From JAQAZP01 sp032127265 (GTDB lineage: Bacteria; Acidobacteriota; JAQAZP01), in the NCBI GenBank assembly GCA_032127265.1, contig JAQAZP010000377.1, positions 1-5,951 of the forward strand: 5,951 bases of DNA. The letters are read 5' to 3'. Of the stretch, positions 1 through 5,573 are shown piece after piece. A model generated the notes under the pieces. The model saw nothing but the letters and a program-made list of their open reading frames with translations. It did not search any database and was not told the origin of the DNA. How positions within the stretch are numbered: position 1 is the first letter of the stretch; each line of letters starts with the position of its first letter. A program made the translations under genes and the position numbers.

Positions 1-715
1 CATAGCCTCCCCCCTGCACGGCATGGTTGCCCGCGATCACGCAGTTTTCGATCGCCAGGGTGCAGCCGGAGCGGGCTTTTATCCCCCCGCCGTAGTGGCC
101 GCTGTTGCCATCGATACGGCTCTTCTCCAGCCGGACCGTGCACTGGTGGATCAGCGAGATCCCGCCGCCGCCAAAGTTCGAGCCGTTGCCGAGCACGATG
201 TTGTCGGAGATGAAGCAGTGGGAGATCACCGCCGCCGACCCGTAGTGACAGCTGATGCCCCCGCCGCGGGCCTCGGCCACGTTGCCGGTGATCACACAGT
301 CGAGGATGGTGGGCGAGGTGGCGTCGCAAATGATCGCCCCGCCCCGGTCGGCATAGCCGCCGGTGATGGTGAAGCCCTGCACCACGGAGAGCGGCCCTTC
401 GCCGGTTTCAAAATTGAACGCACGGTGGGGATCGGCTTCCGACCCCTGGCAGTCGATGGTGTAGTCGGACGGCCCGTTGGCCGACATCAGCAGGACTTCC
501 TTGCCGTTGAACACCAGGTCGCGGTTGCCCGCGCCGCTCCAGACCCCGTCGGCCACGATCACCGAGTCGCCGTCAACGGCACTATCGAGACCGGCCTGGA
601 TGGTGGGCTGGTCGGCCGGTACATGGATATCCGCCGCTTGGGAGACCGCAGCCATTGAACAGGCAAGAAGAAAGATTGACGAGATCGAGAGCAACCGAAA
701 GGTATGAATCCGCAT
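1..715 (-). CDS. Secreted right-handed parallel beta-helix repeat protein, N-terminal part (C-terminus beyond left edge)
   Basis: The first 238 residues are present. Translation from the ATG at 713-715 gives a basic n-region (MRIHTFR), a hydrophobic stretch (about 8-26) and a plausible signal peptidase I site after SQA (residue 27). A lipobox-like LLAC ends at Cys19, so a lipoprotein is a less likely alternative. Next comes VPADQPTIQAGLDSAVDGD (32-50), the usual first rung of pectin-lyase-like beta-helix proteins. From residue 125 there are regular Gly-rich turns (GGAI, GGGI, GGGI, GGGI, GGGY at about 125, 151, 183, 209, 235) spaced 26-32 residues, most followed by a Cys/Ile/Asn-rich strand such as ILDCVITGN or IENCVIAGN. 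These fit beta-helix coils. The protein is probably exported or on the cell surface; the substrate is unknown, and many relatives are structural or adhesive rather than enzymes. The start is set by AGGAGGA at 720-726, four bases upstream. It follows rmd in the same direction after a 131-bp gap, but a stem-loop in the gap suggests separate expression. Confidence 0.85.
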   Translation of the reverse strand, partial: MRIHTFRLLSISSIFLLACSMAAVSQAADIHVPADQPTIQAGLDSAVDGDSVIVADGVWSGAGNRDLVFNGKEVLLMSANGPSDYTIDCQGSEADPHRAFNFETGEGPLSVVQGFTITGGYADRGGAIICDATSPTILDCVITGNVAEARGGGISCHYGSAAVISHCFISDNIVLGNGSNFGGGGISLIHQCTVRLEKSRIDGNSGHYGGGIKARSGCTLAIENCVIAGNHAVQGGGY

Positions 716-719
716 GATG

Positions 720-748
720 TCCTCCTGAGAATTTTCTTTTACTCAGGA
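720..748 (-). promoter_or_regulatory. Hairpin overlapping the Shine-Dalgarno of the beta-helix gene
   Basis: On the minus strand TCCTGAG (748 to 742) is followed by a 12-base A-rich loop (741 to 730) and then CTCAGGA (729 to 723), a perfect 7-bp inverted repeat. The second arm contains the first four bases of the AGGAGGA ribosome binding site (726 to 720). If the mRNA folds this way, part of the Shine-Dalgarno is paired, which could limit translation of the beta-helix gene. The pairing is seen directly; a regulatory role is inference. Confidence 0.4.
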
Positions 749-815
749 TGCAGACATTGTCCATGAATTTCAAGCTGTTTTTAGGATAGAGCCGTTCCGG
801 GGCAGAAGTTGTTTC

Positions 816-835
816 ATAGCCTCAGATGAGGCTAT
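816..835 (-). terminator. Stem-loop just downstream of rmd, terminator-like but without a T tract
   Basis: ATAGCCTC (816-823) and GAGGCTAT (828-835) form a perfect 8-bp stem with a 4-base loop. It begins 11 bases past the rmd stop codon and precedes the beta-helix gene. The minus-strand sequence after the stem is GAAACAAC, with no U run, so it is not a classical intrinsic terminator. It may still protect the 3' end of the rmlD-rmd message or act as a weak terminator. Confidence 0.4.
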
Positions 836-846
836 TAAGCCGCTTC

Positions 847-1797
847 TCAGACCTGCTTGCGCCAATAGTCGAGCAGGTCGCGGAGGGTCGTTTCGATGGG
901 TATGGCCGGTTCCCATCCCACTTCCTCGGCAAACCGGCGATTCGACCCGAGGATCAGGGGGATATCGACTCGCCGCATTAGCTCGGCTGACTGTCGGACC
1001 TCCAGTTTGGTCTCGCTCATCCCCAGCAGCATCTGCAGCAGCTCGTCGATGGAGTGGGCCCGGCCGGAACAGACATTGTAGAGCCCGCCCGAGCGCCCGT
1101 TCTCCAGCGCCGCCTGATAGGCGCCCACCATGTCCCGCACGTCACTGAAGTCCCGCCGCGCCTCGAGGTTCCCCACCTCGAGCACCGGTTCGCAGAGCCC
1201 CTTCTCCGCCCTGGCGATCTGGCGGGCAAAGCTGGAGCAGACAAATCCCTCTTCCTGGCCCGGCCCGGTGTGGTTGAAGGCGCGGACGATCACCGTGTGC
1301 ACGCCCTCGCCGGCGGAATACTGGTAGCCCAGCAGCTCCTGGGCCGCCTTGCTCGCCGCGTAAGGGCTGGCCGGCAGCATGGGGTACTGCTCGAGCACCG
1401 GCTGGTCCTCCTCGGGCACCGTGCCGTAGACCTCGGAGGTGCTGACCAGCAGCACCCGTGGCGAAAGAGTCATTTCCCTGGCCGCCTCAAGCACGTTCAT
1501 CGTGCCCAGGACGTTGGTATTCATGGTCAGCCGGCGGTTGTTCCAGGACTGGCGGACGCTGCTCACCGCGGCCAGGTGGTAGACCCGCTCCGGCTTGCTG
1601 ATGCGGAAGACTTCCTCCATCTCCTGGGGGGCGAGGATGTCGGCCTGGAAGAGATCGACCCGGTCGAGGTATTCGCTGATCCGGTGCAGGGGGAAGCCGG
1701 GATAGGAGATCCCGGTGACCTCGTAGCCGCTGTCCAGCAGGAGGCCGGTGAGGTGGCTGCCGGCAAAGCCGGCGATTCCGGTGATCAGAACTCTCAT
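847..1797 (-). CDS. rmd: GDP-6-deoxy-D-mannose reductase-like NAD(P)-dependent sugar epimerase/dehydratase (extended SDR)
   Basis: The 316-residue product is a full-length extended short-chain dehydrogenase. It has the nucleotide-binding TGIAGFAGSHL motif (residues 6-16), STSEVYG (119-125) and the catalytic YAASK (Tyr146, Lys150). RAFNHTGPGQ (172-181), FARQIARAE (190-198) and NLEARRDFSDVRD (210-222) are typical of the Rmd family, which reduces GDP-4-keto-6-deoxy-D-mannose to GDP-D-rhamnose. The related dehydratase Gmd is longer and carries a TGxxGQDGxYL motif, not seen here, so Rmd is preferred; a related NDP-sugar reductase or epimerase remains possible. Likely cytoplasmic, supplying an activated 6-deoxyhexose for surface glycans. 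The ATG at 1795-1797 has AAGGGGAAG upstream (1802-1810). It lies 46 bp after rmlD on the same strand and is probably co-transcribed. No gmd is visible in the window. Confidence 0.85.
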   Translation of the reverse strand: MRVLITGIAGFAGSHLTGLLLDSGYEVTGISYPGFPLHRISEYLDRVDLFQADILAPQEMEEVFRISKPERVYHLAAVSSVRQSWNNRRLTMNTNVLGTMNVLEAAREMTLSPRVLLVSTSEVYGTVPEEDQPVLEQYPMLPASPYAASKAAQELLGYQYSAGEGVHTVIVRAFNHTGPGQEEGFVCSSFARQIARAEKGLCEPVLEVGNLEARRDFSDVRDMVGAYQAALENGRSGGLYNVCSGRAHSIDELLQMLLGMSETKLEVRQSAELMRRVDIPLILGSNRRFAEEVGWEPAIPIETTLRDLLDYWRKQV

Positions 1798-1843
1798 ATC
1801 GCTTCCCCTTCGGGCATCGGCCCACAGCTGCGGATTGTTCTCA

Positions 1844-2716
1844 CTACTTTTCGCTCAAACGGACGTACTCCTTGAGCGCCTCTTCCCAGGACCGCGGCGT
1901 GTAGCCGATGAGTTTGCTGAGCTTGTCGAGAGAGAGGACGGAGCAGGGCGGCCGCGGTGCCGCGGCGCCCCACTCGGCCGCGGTAGTGGGCCGGACGGTG
2001 ACCCGGCCGGCCAGGCCCCCCTCCTCGATGATTTGCGAGGCGAACTCGAACCAGCTGCAGCGGCCGCTGTTGGCGGCATGGAAGATCTCCCCCGAGGGGC
2101 GGGCCTCCATCATCGACCAGAGCCACCGGCAGAGGTCGCGGGTGTAGGTGGGGCGGCCCACCTCATCGTGCACCACGGTCAGTTCGTCGCGGGTCTGGCC
2201 GAGGTTGAGCATGGTCTGGACGAAGTTCCTGCCCCGGGGGCCGAAGAGCCAGGAGATGCGGATGATCACCGGCGAGGGGTGCTTCGCGCGCACCGCCACC
2301 TCGCCCTCCCACTTGGAGGCGCCATAGACCGAGAGCGGGTTGGCCACGTCCTCTTCGATGTAGAGGCCGTCCTTGGCGCCGTCGAAGATGAAGTCGGTGG
2401 AGATCTGGTAGAAATCGGCGCCGGCCAGGGCCGCGGCCTCGGCCGCGTTGCCCGCACCGTCGCGGTTCACGGCAAAGGCCGCGTCGCGGTTCGTTTCAGC
2501 GCCATCCACGTTGGTATAGGCGGCGCAGTTGATCACCAGGTCCGGGCCGAGATCAGCGACCCAGGCCCGGGTGGCCCCGCGGTCGGTGATGTCGAATTGC
2601 TCCAGGTCGGCGGCAAAAACCTCGCCCCCGTTCCGCAGCTGCTCGCGAAGGTGATCCACCAGGTCCTGCCCCAGCATCCCGGCAGCGCCCAAGACCAGTA
2701 TCCGCTTGTATTCCAC
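1844..2716 (-). CDS. rmlD: dTDP-4-dehydrorhamnose reductase (RmlD/RfbD)
   Basis: The 290-residue product matches the family's usual length. It catalyses the last step of dTDP-L-rhamnose synthesis, the NAD(P)H-dependent reduction of dTDP-4-dehydro-L-rhamnose. Visible marks, from the chosen GTG: the Rossmann glycine motif LVLGAAGMLGQDL (7-19), VINCAAYTNVDGAE (61-74), ISTDFIFDG (105-113), the catalytic YGASK (Tyr131, Lys135), RISWLFGP (153-160) and DEVGRPTYTRDL (184-195), all typical of RmlD. The frame stays open to an ATG at 2762-2764, but the added 16 residues are Gly/Pro-rich and precede the Rossmann strand. The GTG at 2714-2716 has a strong purine-rich site GGGGAGGGAG (2721-2730) at good spacing, and the promoter at 2765-2793 lies upstream of it, so GTG is preferred. 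The gene ends with tandem stops (TAG TGA). rmlA, rmlB and rmlC are not in the window. Confidence 0.92.
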   Translation of the reverse strand: MEYKRILVLGAAGMLGQDLVDHLREQLRNGGEVFAADLEQFDITDRGATRAWVADLGPDLVINCAAYTNVDGAETNRDAAFAVNRDGAGNAAEAAALAGADFYQISTDFIFDGAKDGLYIEEDVANPLSVYGASKWEGEVAVRAKHPSPVIIRISWLFGPRGRNFVQTMLNLGQTRDELTVVHDEVGRPTYTRDLCRWLWSMMEARPSGEIFHAANSGRCSWFEFASQIIEEGGLAGRVTVRPTTAAEWGAAAPRPPCSVLSLDKLSKLIGYTPRSWEEALKEYVRLSEK

Positions 2717-2720
2717 GCCA

Positions 2721-2730
2721 CTCCCTCCCC
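2721..2730 (-). promoter_or_regulatory. Ribosome binding site that sets the GTG start of rmlD
   Basis: The minus strand reads GGGGAGGGAG, then four bases, then GTG; the GGAGG core (2724-2728) is 7 bases from the start. This supports the GTG start over the upstream ATG at 2762-2764. Confidence 0.6.
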
Positions 2731-2764
2731 TGCCGGCCGCACCTCCAGTGGAGCCGGGGCACAA

Positions 2765-2793
2765 ACTCTACCAACTGAACAAGTTCGTGTCAA
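2765..2793 (-). promoter_or_regulatory. Sigma70-type promoter for the rmlD-rmd operon
   Basis: A perfect -35 TTGACA (2793 to 2788) is followed by exactly 17 bases and a -10 TAGAGT (2770 to 2765, 4 of 6 matches to TATAAT). TGG directly before it makes an extended -10. The predicted transcription start near 2758 leaves about 42 bases to the GTG of rmlD. A short dyad GAACAAGTTC (2777-2786) lies in the spacer and might be an operator, but its arms are only four bases. The -35 box is 7 bases from the left end of the inverted-repeat element. Confidence 0.6.
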
Positions 2794-2800
2794 TTTTGCA

Positions 2801-2984
2801 CCGGGGACGTACTTGACTTATTGCCTTAATCAAGTGGGGACGGACATAACATCATAACTTTCGGGAGCTTTCCGGGGAAAAGAGGATACTCATCAGAGTG
2901 AATGAGGTTTCATCGCCCGAAAGTTATAATTTTATGTACGTCCCTGGCCAAGTGAGAAATGCAAGAACGCAAGTACGTCCCCGG
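2801..2984. repeat. 184-bp nested inverted-repeat (REPIN/MITE-like) element between rmlD and lptD
   Basis: The outer arms are perfect over 15 bases: CCGGGGACGTACTTG at 2801-2815 and its reverse complement at 2970-2984. The inner arms (2837-2865 and 2916-2944) match at 26 of 29 positions, including a perfect 12-base end ATAACTTTCGGG against CCCGAAAGTTAT. A 50-base centre (2866-2915) separates them. The motif GGGGACGTAC or a close variant occurs four times, twice per strand: 2803-2812, 2836-2845 (GGGGACGGAC), and on the minus strand 2936-2945 (AGGGACGTAC) and 2973-2982. It has no plausible gene. The layout resembles paired REP sequences moved by RAYT-type (IS200-like, Y1) transposases, or a small non-autonomous element; no transposase is in the window. 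Its right end directly abuts the lptD stop codon. As RNA it could fold and separate lptD from rmlD transcription. Confidence 0.75.
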
Positions 2985-5348
2985 CTAATAACCGCTGTTG
3001 CGGTCGGTCCGGTCGCGGTAGCGGAAGATGTCGCCGATGTGGGTCAGGGTGAGCGAGGCCTCGATCCGTTGGTCGGAGAAGCCGGTGTCCAGCTGGGAGG
3101 CGGGTTCATAGCTGTAGTTTATGTATTCGATCTGGAAGCTGTAGCACTGACCGAAGTAGACGAAGCGGAGCTGCTCCCGGGGGAAATAGCCATCTTTGAA
3201 ATCATACTGGGTGGCCGCCTCGGTCCTGACCCGCCGGTCGAACAGCTCGAGACCCACCGCGATCATAATCTGCTCGCGGTCGTAGATCGGGTCCTCGTTG
3301 TAGGACAGGGAGGCGAAATAGAGTTCGGGTTCCCGCCACCGCAGGCTGGCCCGGCGCTGCACCACCCTGTTGAGGTCGGTATCGTAGTAGAGCTCGTAGT
3401 CCACGGAGAAATTCCGCGTGGGGGCGATCTTCAGCCGGGTGCGCCAGGGCGACTGGCGCTTGACCAGGTCGGGATCCTCGGCGAACCCGCCGGTGCGGGG
3501 GTCGAACCTTCGGCCGTAGGAGGTGCTCAGGTCGGGGTCCACCGAATACTTCTGGGAAATCTCGAAAGTCAGGAACTCGTGGCTCACCGCCTGGCCGCTA
3601 TCGCTGGTCTTCCGTTTGGCAAAGATGCGGTTGATCAGAGCGTACTGCACCTCGTTCACCTCGAGCACCGTATCACCGTAATCGAAGTAGGGGACCTCAC
3701 TGGAGTTATCCACCTTGGAGATGAAGTTGTAGGAAAGCTGCGGTTCAATGATGTGCTTGAATTTCTGCGAGTAGAAGTTCCGCGGGGTATCGAAGATTTT
3801 CGAGAAGGACGGCCCGACGAACTCCACCGTGGAGAAGAAGTACTTGCGGGTCAGGCGGTCCTTGAACAGGTCTTCATCGGGTAGGGGCTTGCCCTTTTCG
3901 TCCACCGGAATCCGGTGGTCGTATAGCGTGTAGCGATACCCCAACTCGGGGTTGATCTTCAGCCAGGAGATCTTCTTGATCGGCATGCTCAGCGCCGGCG
4001 AGAAATCGAGGCGGTTGAACTGCCGCGGGATACCATCGTTACGGTAGTCGCTGATAAAGAGGTTGCCATAGGAGGAGTCGAACTCGAGATAGAGCGGTGA
4101 TCCCCAGAGCCGCTGCTTCCGACCCTCGAAATCGATGCTGGGCAGTTCGCGCCGTTCCACGTCCGACGTGCCGCCGGACAGGTAGGTGGTCTTGGTGGTC
4201 TGGGCCAGAACGTTCAGTGAGTAGTGGGACCAGCTGCGCGAGGCATAGGCCTCGGCGAAGGTGGAACGCTTGGAGAAGGAGGCGAAATCGGATGAATACT
4301 CGCGGTTGAAGTCGAAGTCGCTGTTCAGGTCGACATTGGCCCCGAGGCGCCAGTCGTAGAGCAGGTCCTGCGTGTGCTGGTATTCAACCTTCCAGCGGTT
4401 GGCGTTGTCAATTTTGTCCTTCAGGAAGTAGCCATCGAAAAAACCGCTGCCGTAAGGGCCCACAAAGTAACGGGCAATGGCGCCAACGCCGTTGCCCCAC
4501 TTGGTGTAATAATCGTAGCGCAACTCGGCATCGGCGCTGTCCGAGATGACCCAGAAGAACTGGGTGCCCACGTGGAACCCGCGGCTTTGGGACATGCCGA
4601 TGCTGGGAAAGAGAAATCCACTGCTCCGTTCGGTCTTGATCGGCCAGACCAGGTAGGGCAGGGGAACCAGGGTGGCATTCTTGACCTTGAACCGGGGATA
4701 GGTGAGCCAGGCGTAGTTCTCCAGGTGCAGCCGCGACTTGTTGACCTTGAAGCTCCAGTCTGGTGTGGGCTGGTCGCAGGACGTGAAGGTGGCCGCCCCG
4801 GTGCGAACCCAGTTGGTCTGGTAATACTCCAGCTCACGGGCGGTGACGTAGATACCCGGGGAGAAGAAGCCGGTGCTCTCCCAGATGGTGCCCAGCCCGG
4901 TCTCGATGTTGATCGTGGCCCGCTGGCCGGTGACCTGCTGGCCGGGAAGGCCGAAAACCACGTTGCCCTCGGCCACCACGTCGTTGGTCAGCAGGTAGAG
5001 GGTGATCTTGTCCGCCTGGAGCCGGGTGTTCTTGAAGCGGATGTCGACGTATCCCGATCCGATCCAGACGTCGGGAGAGGGCTGCTCCTGGAACAGCGCG
5101 TAGATGCCGATGTCGTTTTCCCCGAGGGGCAGCAGGTCGGAGTAGTGGATCATGCCGATGCGGGTCCGCCCGGTCCCCTCCTCCTCTTCCTCCTCGTCCG
5201 GCGGGGGAAAGGCATCCTGGGCATTCTGTCCCCCCTGGCCGCCAATCTTCCCCGCCTTGAGTTGGGCAAGGAGATCGCCGGAGCCCGCCAACAGCAGGCA
5301 GAGCACCATGAGCGGCAAGAACTGGCTGAAGAATCGTTTCCGGCGCAT
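2985..5348 (-). CDS. lptD: LPS-assembly outer-membrane protein LptD (OstA/Imp)
   Basis: LptD is the outer-membrane beta-barrel that, with the lipoprotein LptE, inserts LPS into the outer leaflet. From the ATG at 5346-5348 the product has 787 residues (E. coli LptD 784). It begins MRRKRFF plus a hydrophobic core, a good Sec signal ending near LLAQ (about 29). An acidic run DEEEEEE (51-57) follows, then the periplasmic OstA-type beta-jellyroll (about 96-190, with LQADKITLYLLTNDVVAEGN). FTSCD (188-192) matches the FTSC around Cys173 of E. coli LptD, and RSSGFLFPSIG (241-251) is a family hallmark. The rest is aromatic-rich alternating barrel strands. The only cysteines outside the signal are Cys191 and Cys735. 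An ATG at 5379-5381 would add MPLITPEVRPL but lacks a Shine-Dalgarno and spoils the signal start; GAGG at 5360-5363 and the promoter position favour 5348. The stop is TAG at 2985-2987, abutting the repeat element. Confidence 0.93.
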   Translation of the reverse strand: MRRKRFFSQFLPLMVLCLLLAGSGDLLAQLKAGKIGGQGGQNAQDAFPPPDEEEEEEGTGRTRIGMIHYSDLLPLGENDIGIYALFQEQPSPDVWIGSGYVDIRFKNTRLQADKITLYLLTNDVVAEGNVVFGLPGQQVTGQRATINIETGLGTIWESTGFFSPGIYVTARELEYYQTNWVRTGAATFTSCDQPTPDWSFKVNKSRLHLENYAWLTYPRFKVKNATLVPLPYLVWPIKTERSSGFLFPSIGMSQSRGFHVGTQFFWVISDSADAELRYDYYTKWGNGVGAIARYFVGPYGSGFFDGYFLKDKIDNANRWKVEYQHTQDLLYDWRLGANVDLNSDFDFNREYSSDFASFSKRSTFAEAYASRSWSHYSLNVLAQTTKTTYLSGGTSDVERRELPSIDFEGRKQRLWGSPLYLEFDSSYGNLFISDYRNDGIPRQFNRLDFSPALSMPIKKISWLKINPELGYRYTLYDHRIPVDEKGKPLPDEDLFKDRLTRKYFFSTVEFVGPSFSKIFDTPRNFYSQKFKHIIEPQLSYNFISKVDNSSEVPYFDYGDTVLEVNEVQYALINRIFAKRKTSDSGQAVSHEFLTFEISQKYSVDPDLSTSYGRRFDPRTGGFAEDPDLVKRQSPWRTRLKIAPTRNFSVDYELYYDTDLNRVVQRRASLRWREPELYFASLSYNEDPIYDREQIMIAVGLELFDRRVRTEAATQYDFKDGYFPREQLRFVYFGQCYSFQIEYINYSYEPASQLDTGFSDQRIEASLTLTHIGDIFRYRDRTDRNSGY

Positions 5349-5400
5349 CAAGGGCCGAACCTCAGGGGTGATCAGGGGCATTCATTGGTGACGGCAGATG

Positions 5401-5429
5401 ACAGTACCATGAACCTGTTGGCTTTTCAA
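5401..5429 (-). promoter_or_regulatory. Candidate lptD promoter
   Basis: The minus strand has TTGAAA (5429 to 5424, 5 of 6 to TTGACA), a 17-base spacer, then TACTGT (5406 to 5401) preceded by TGG, an extended -10. The -10 hexamer itself is poor (3 of 6). A start near 5394 would give a leader of about 46 bases to the ATG at 5348, but only about 13 to the ATG at 5381, which fits the shorter protein. I found no sigmaE-like GGAACTT/TCAAA pair here, although lptD is under sigmaE control in E. coli. Confidence 0.4.
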
Positions 5430-5436
5430 CGCGAGC

Positions 5437-5465
5437 TACGGCTGATTCTACAACATTTACGGCTG
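5437..5465. repeat. Direct repeat TACGGCTG, two copies 21 bp apart, upstream of lptD -35
   Basis: TACGGCTG occurs at 5437-5444 and again at 5458-5465. The 21-bp period is about two helical turns, so both copies would face the same side of the DNA. They lie just upstream of the candidate lptD -35 box and between it and the nadE promoter. This could be a tandem regulator site; eight bases twice may also be chance. Confidence 0.3.
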
Positions 5466-5497
5466 TCGTACATGAGAGGTCTACGGGGGACCGGATG

Positions 5498-5506
5498 TGC
5501 TACAAT
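5498..5506 (+). promoter_or_regulatory. Extended -10 promoter for nadE
   Basis: TGC followed by TACAAT (5501-5506, 5 of 6 to TATAAT) forms an extended -10. No recognisable -35 sits 16-18 bases upstream (GGTCTA at the ideal place), which extended -10 promoters tolerate. A start near 5513 would give a leader of about 60 bases containing the palindrome at 5529-5559. Confidence 0.45.
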
Positions 5507-5528
5507 TTCGGTCTCTCCAGGATTCGTG

Positions 5529-5559
5529 GGGAAATCGGGGACTGTCCCTGAATTTTCCC
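5529..5559. repeat. REP-like palindrome with GGGACTGTCCC core in the nadE leader
   Basis: The core GGGACTGTCCC (5538-5548) is a 5-bp dyad around T5543. Pairing continues outward: G5537-T5549 wobble, C5536-G5550, T5535-A5551, AAA (5532-5534) with TTT (5553-5555) past a bulged A5552, and GGG (5529-5531) with CCC (5557-5559) past a bulged T5556. The whole 31 bases form one imperfect hairpin. It shares the GGGGAC start with the element at 2801-2984 but is otherwise a different sequence. It resembles REP sequences near RAYT transposases. If the promoter at 5498-5506 is right, it is transcribed, and the Shine-Dalgarno begins only four bases after the stem. An operator for a repressor of nadE is the alternative. 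Confidence 0.5.
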
Positions 5560-5573
5560 GGAAGAGGACCAGG

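Noticed and set aside
23..658. Plus-strand open frame opposite the beta-helix gene
   Set aside because: The minus-strand frame has a signal peptide, a strong Shine-Dalgarno and regular beta-helix repeats; the plus frame has none of these.
847..1797. GDP-mannose 4,6-dehydratase (Gmd) as the identity of this SDR
   Set aside because: The protein is shorter than Gmd, has TGIAGFAGSHL rather than TGxxGQDGxYL, and its NHTGPGQ and NLEARRDFSDVRD motifs fit Rmd better.
1054..1875. Plus-strand open frame opposite rmd
   Set aside because: Shadow of rmd; low-complexity His/Gly/Val/Arg composition and no motif.
2714..2764. Upstream ATG start for rmlD (adds 16 residues)
   Set aside because: The added residues are Gly/Pro-rich and unlike the family N-terminus, and the GTG at 2714-2716 has a much better ribosome site.
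2777..2786. GAACAAGTTC as a LexA-type SOS box in the rmlD promoter
   Set aside because: The two-base spacing differs from the four-base spacing of the GAAC/GTTC Gram-positive LexA box, and four-base arms are too short to claim an operator.
1748..2857. Long plus-strand open frame (369 codons) opposite rmlD
   Set aside because: It is antisense to a well-supported rmlD with all catalytic motifs; its product is Gly/Ala/Val/Arg/His-rich with no family motif, as expected from GC-rich shadow frames.
2801..2984. Integron attC site or CRISPR repeat as explanation of the palindrome
   Set aside because: No RYYYAAC-type core sites, no cassette gene and no regularly spaced direct repeats with spacers.
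2898..3884. Plus-strand open frame (328 codons) opposite the lptD 3' end and the repeat
   Set aside because: Antisense to the conserved LptD barrel; it begins inside the palindrome centre and has no recognisable domain or ribosome site.
5178..5198. Internal Shine-Dalgarno-like purine tract in lptD as a second translation start
   Set aside because: The next in-frame ATG (residue 66 of the chosen protein) is about 21 bases downstream, too far, and starting there would remove the signal peptide.
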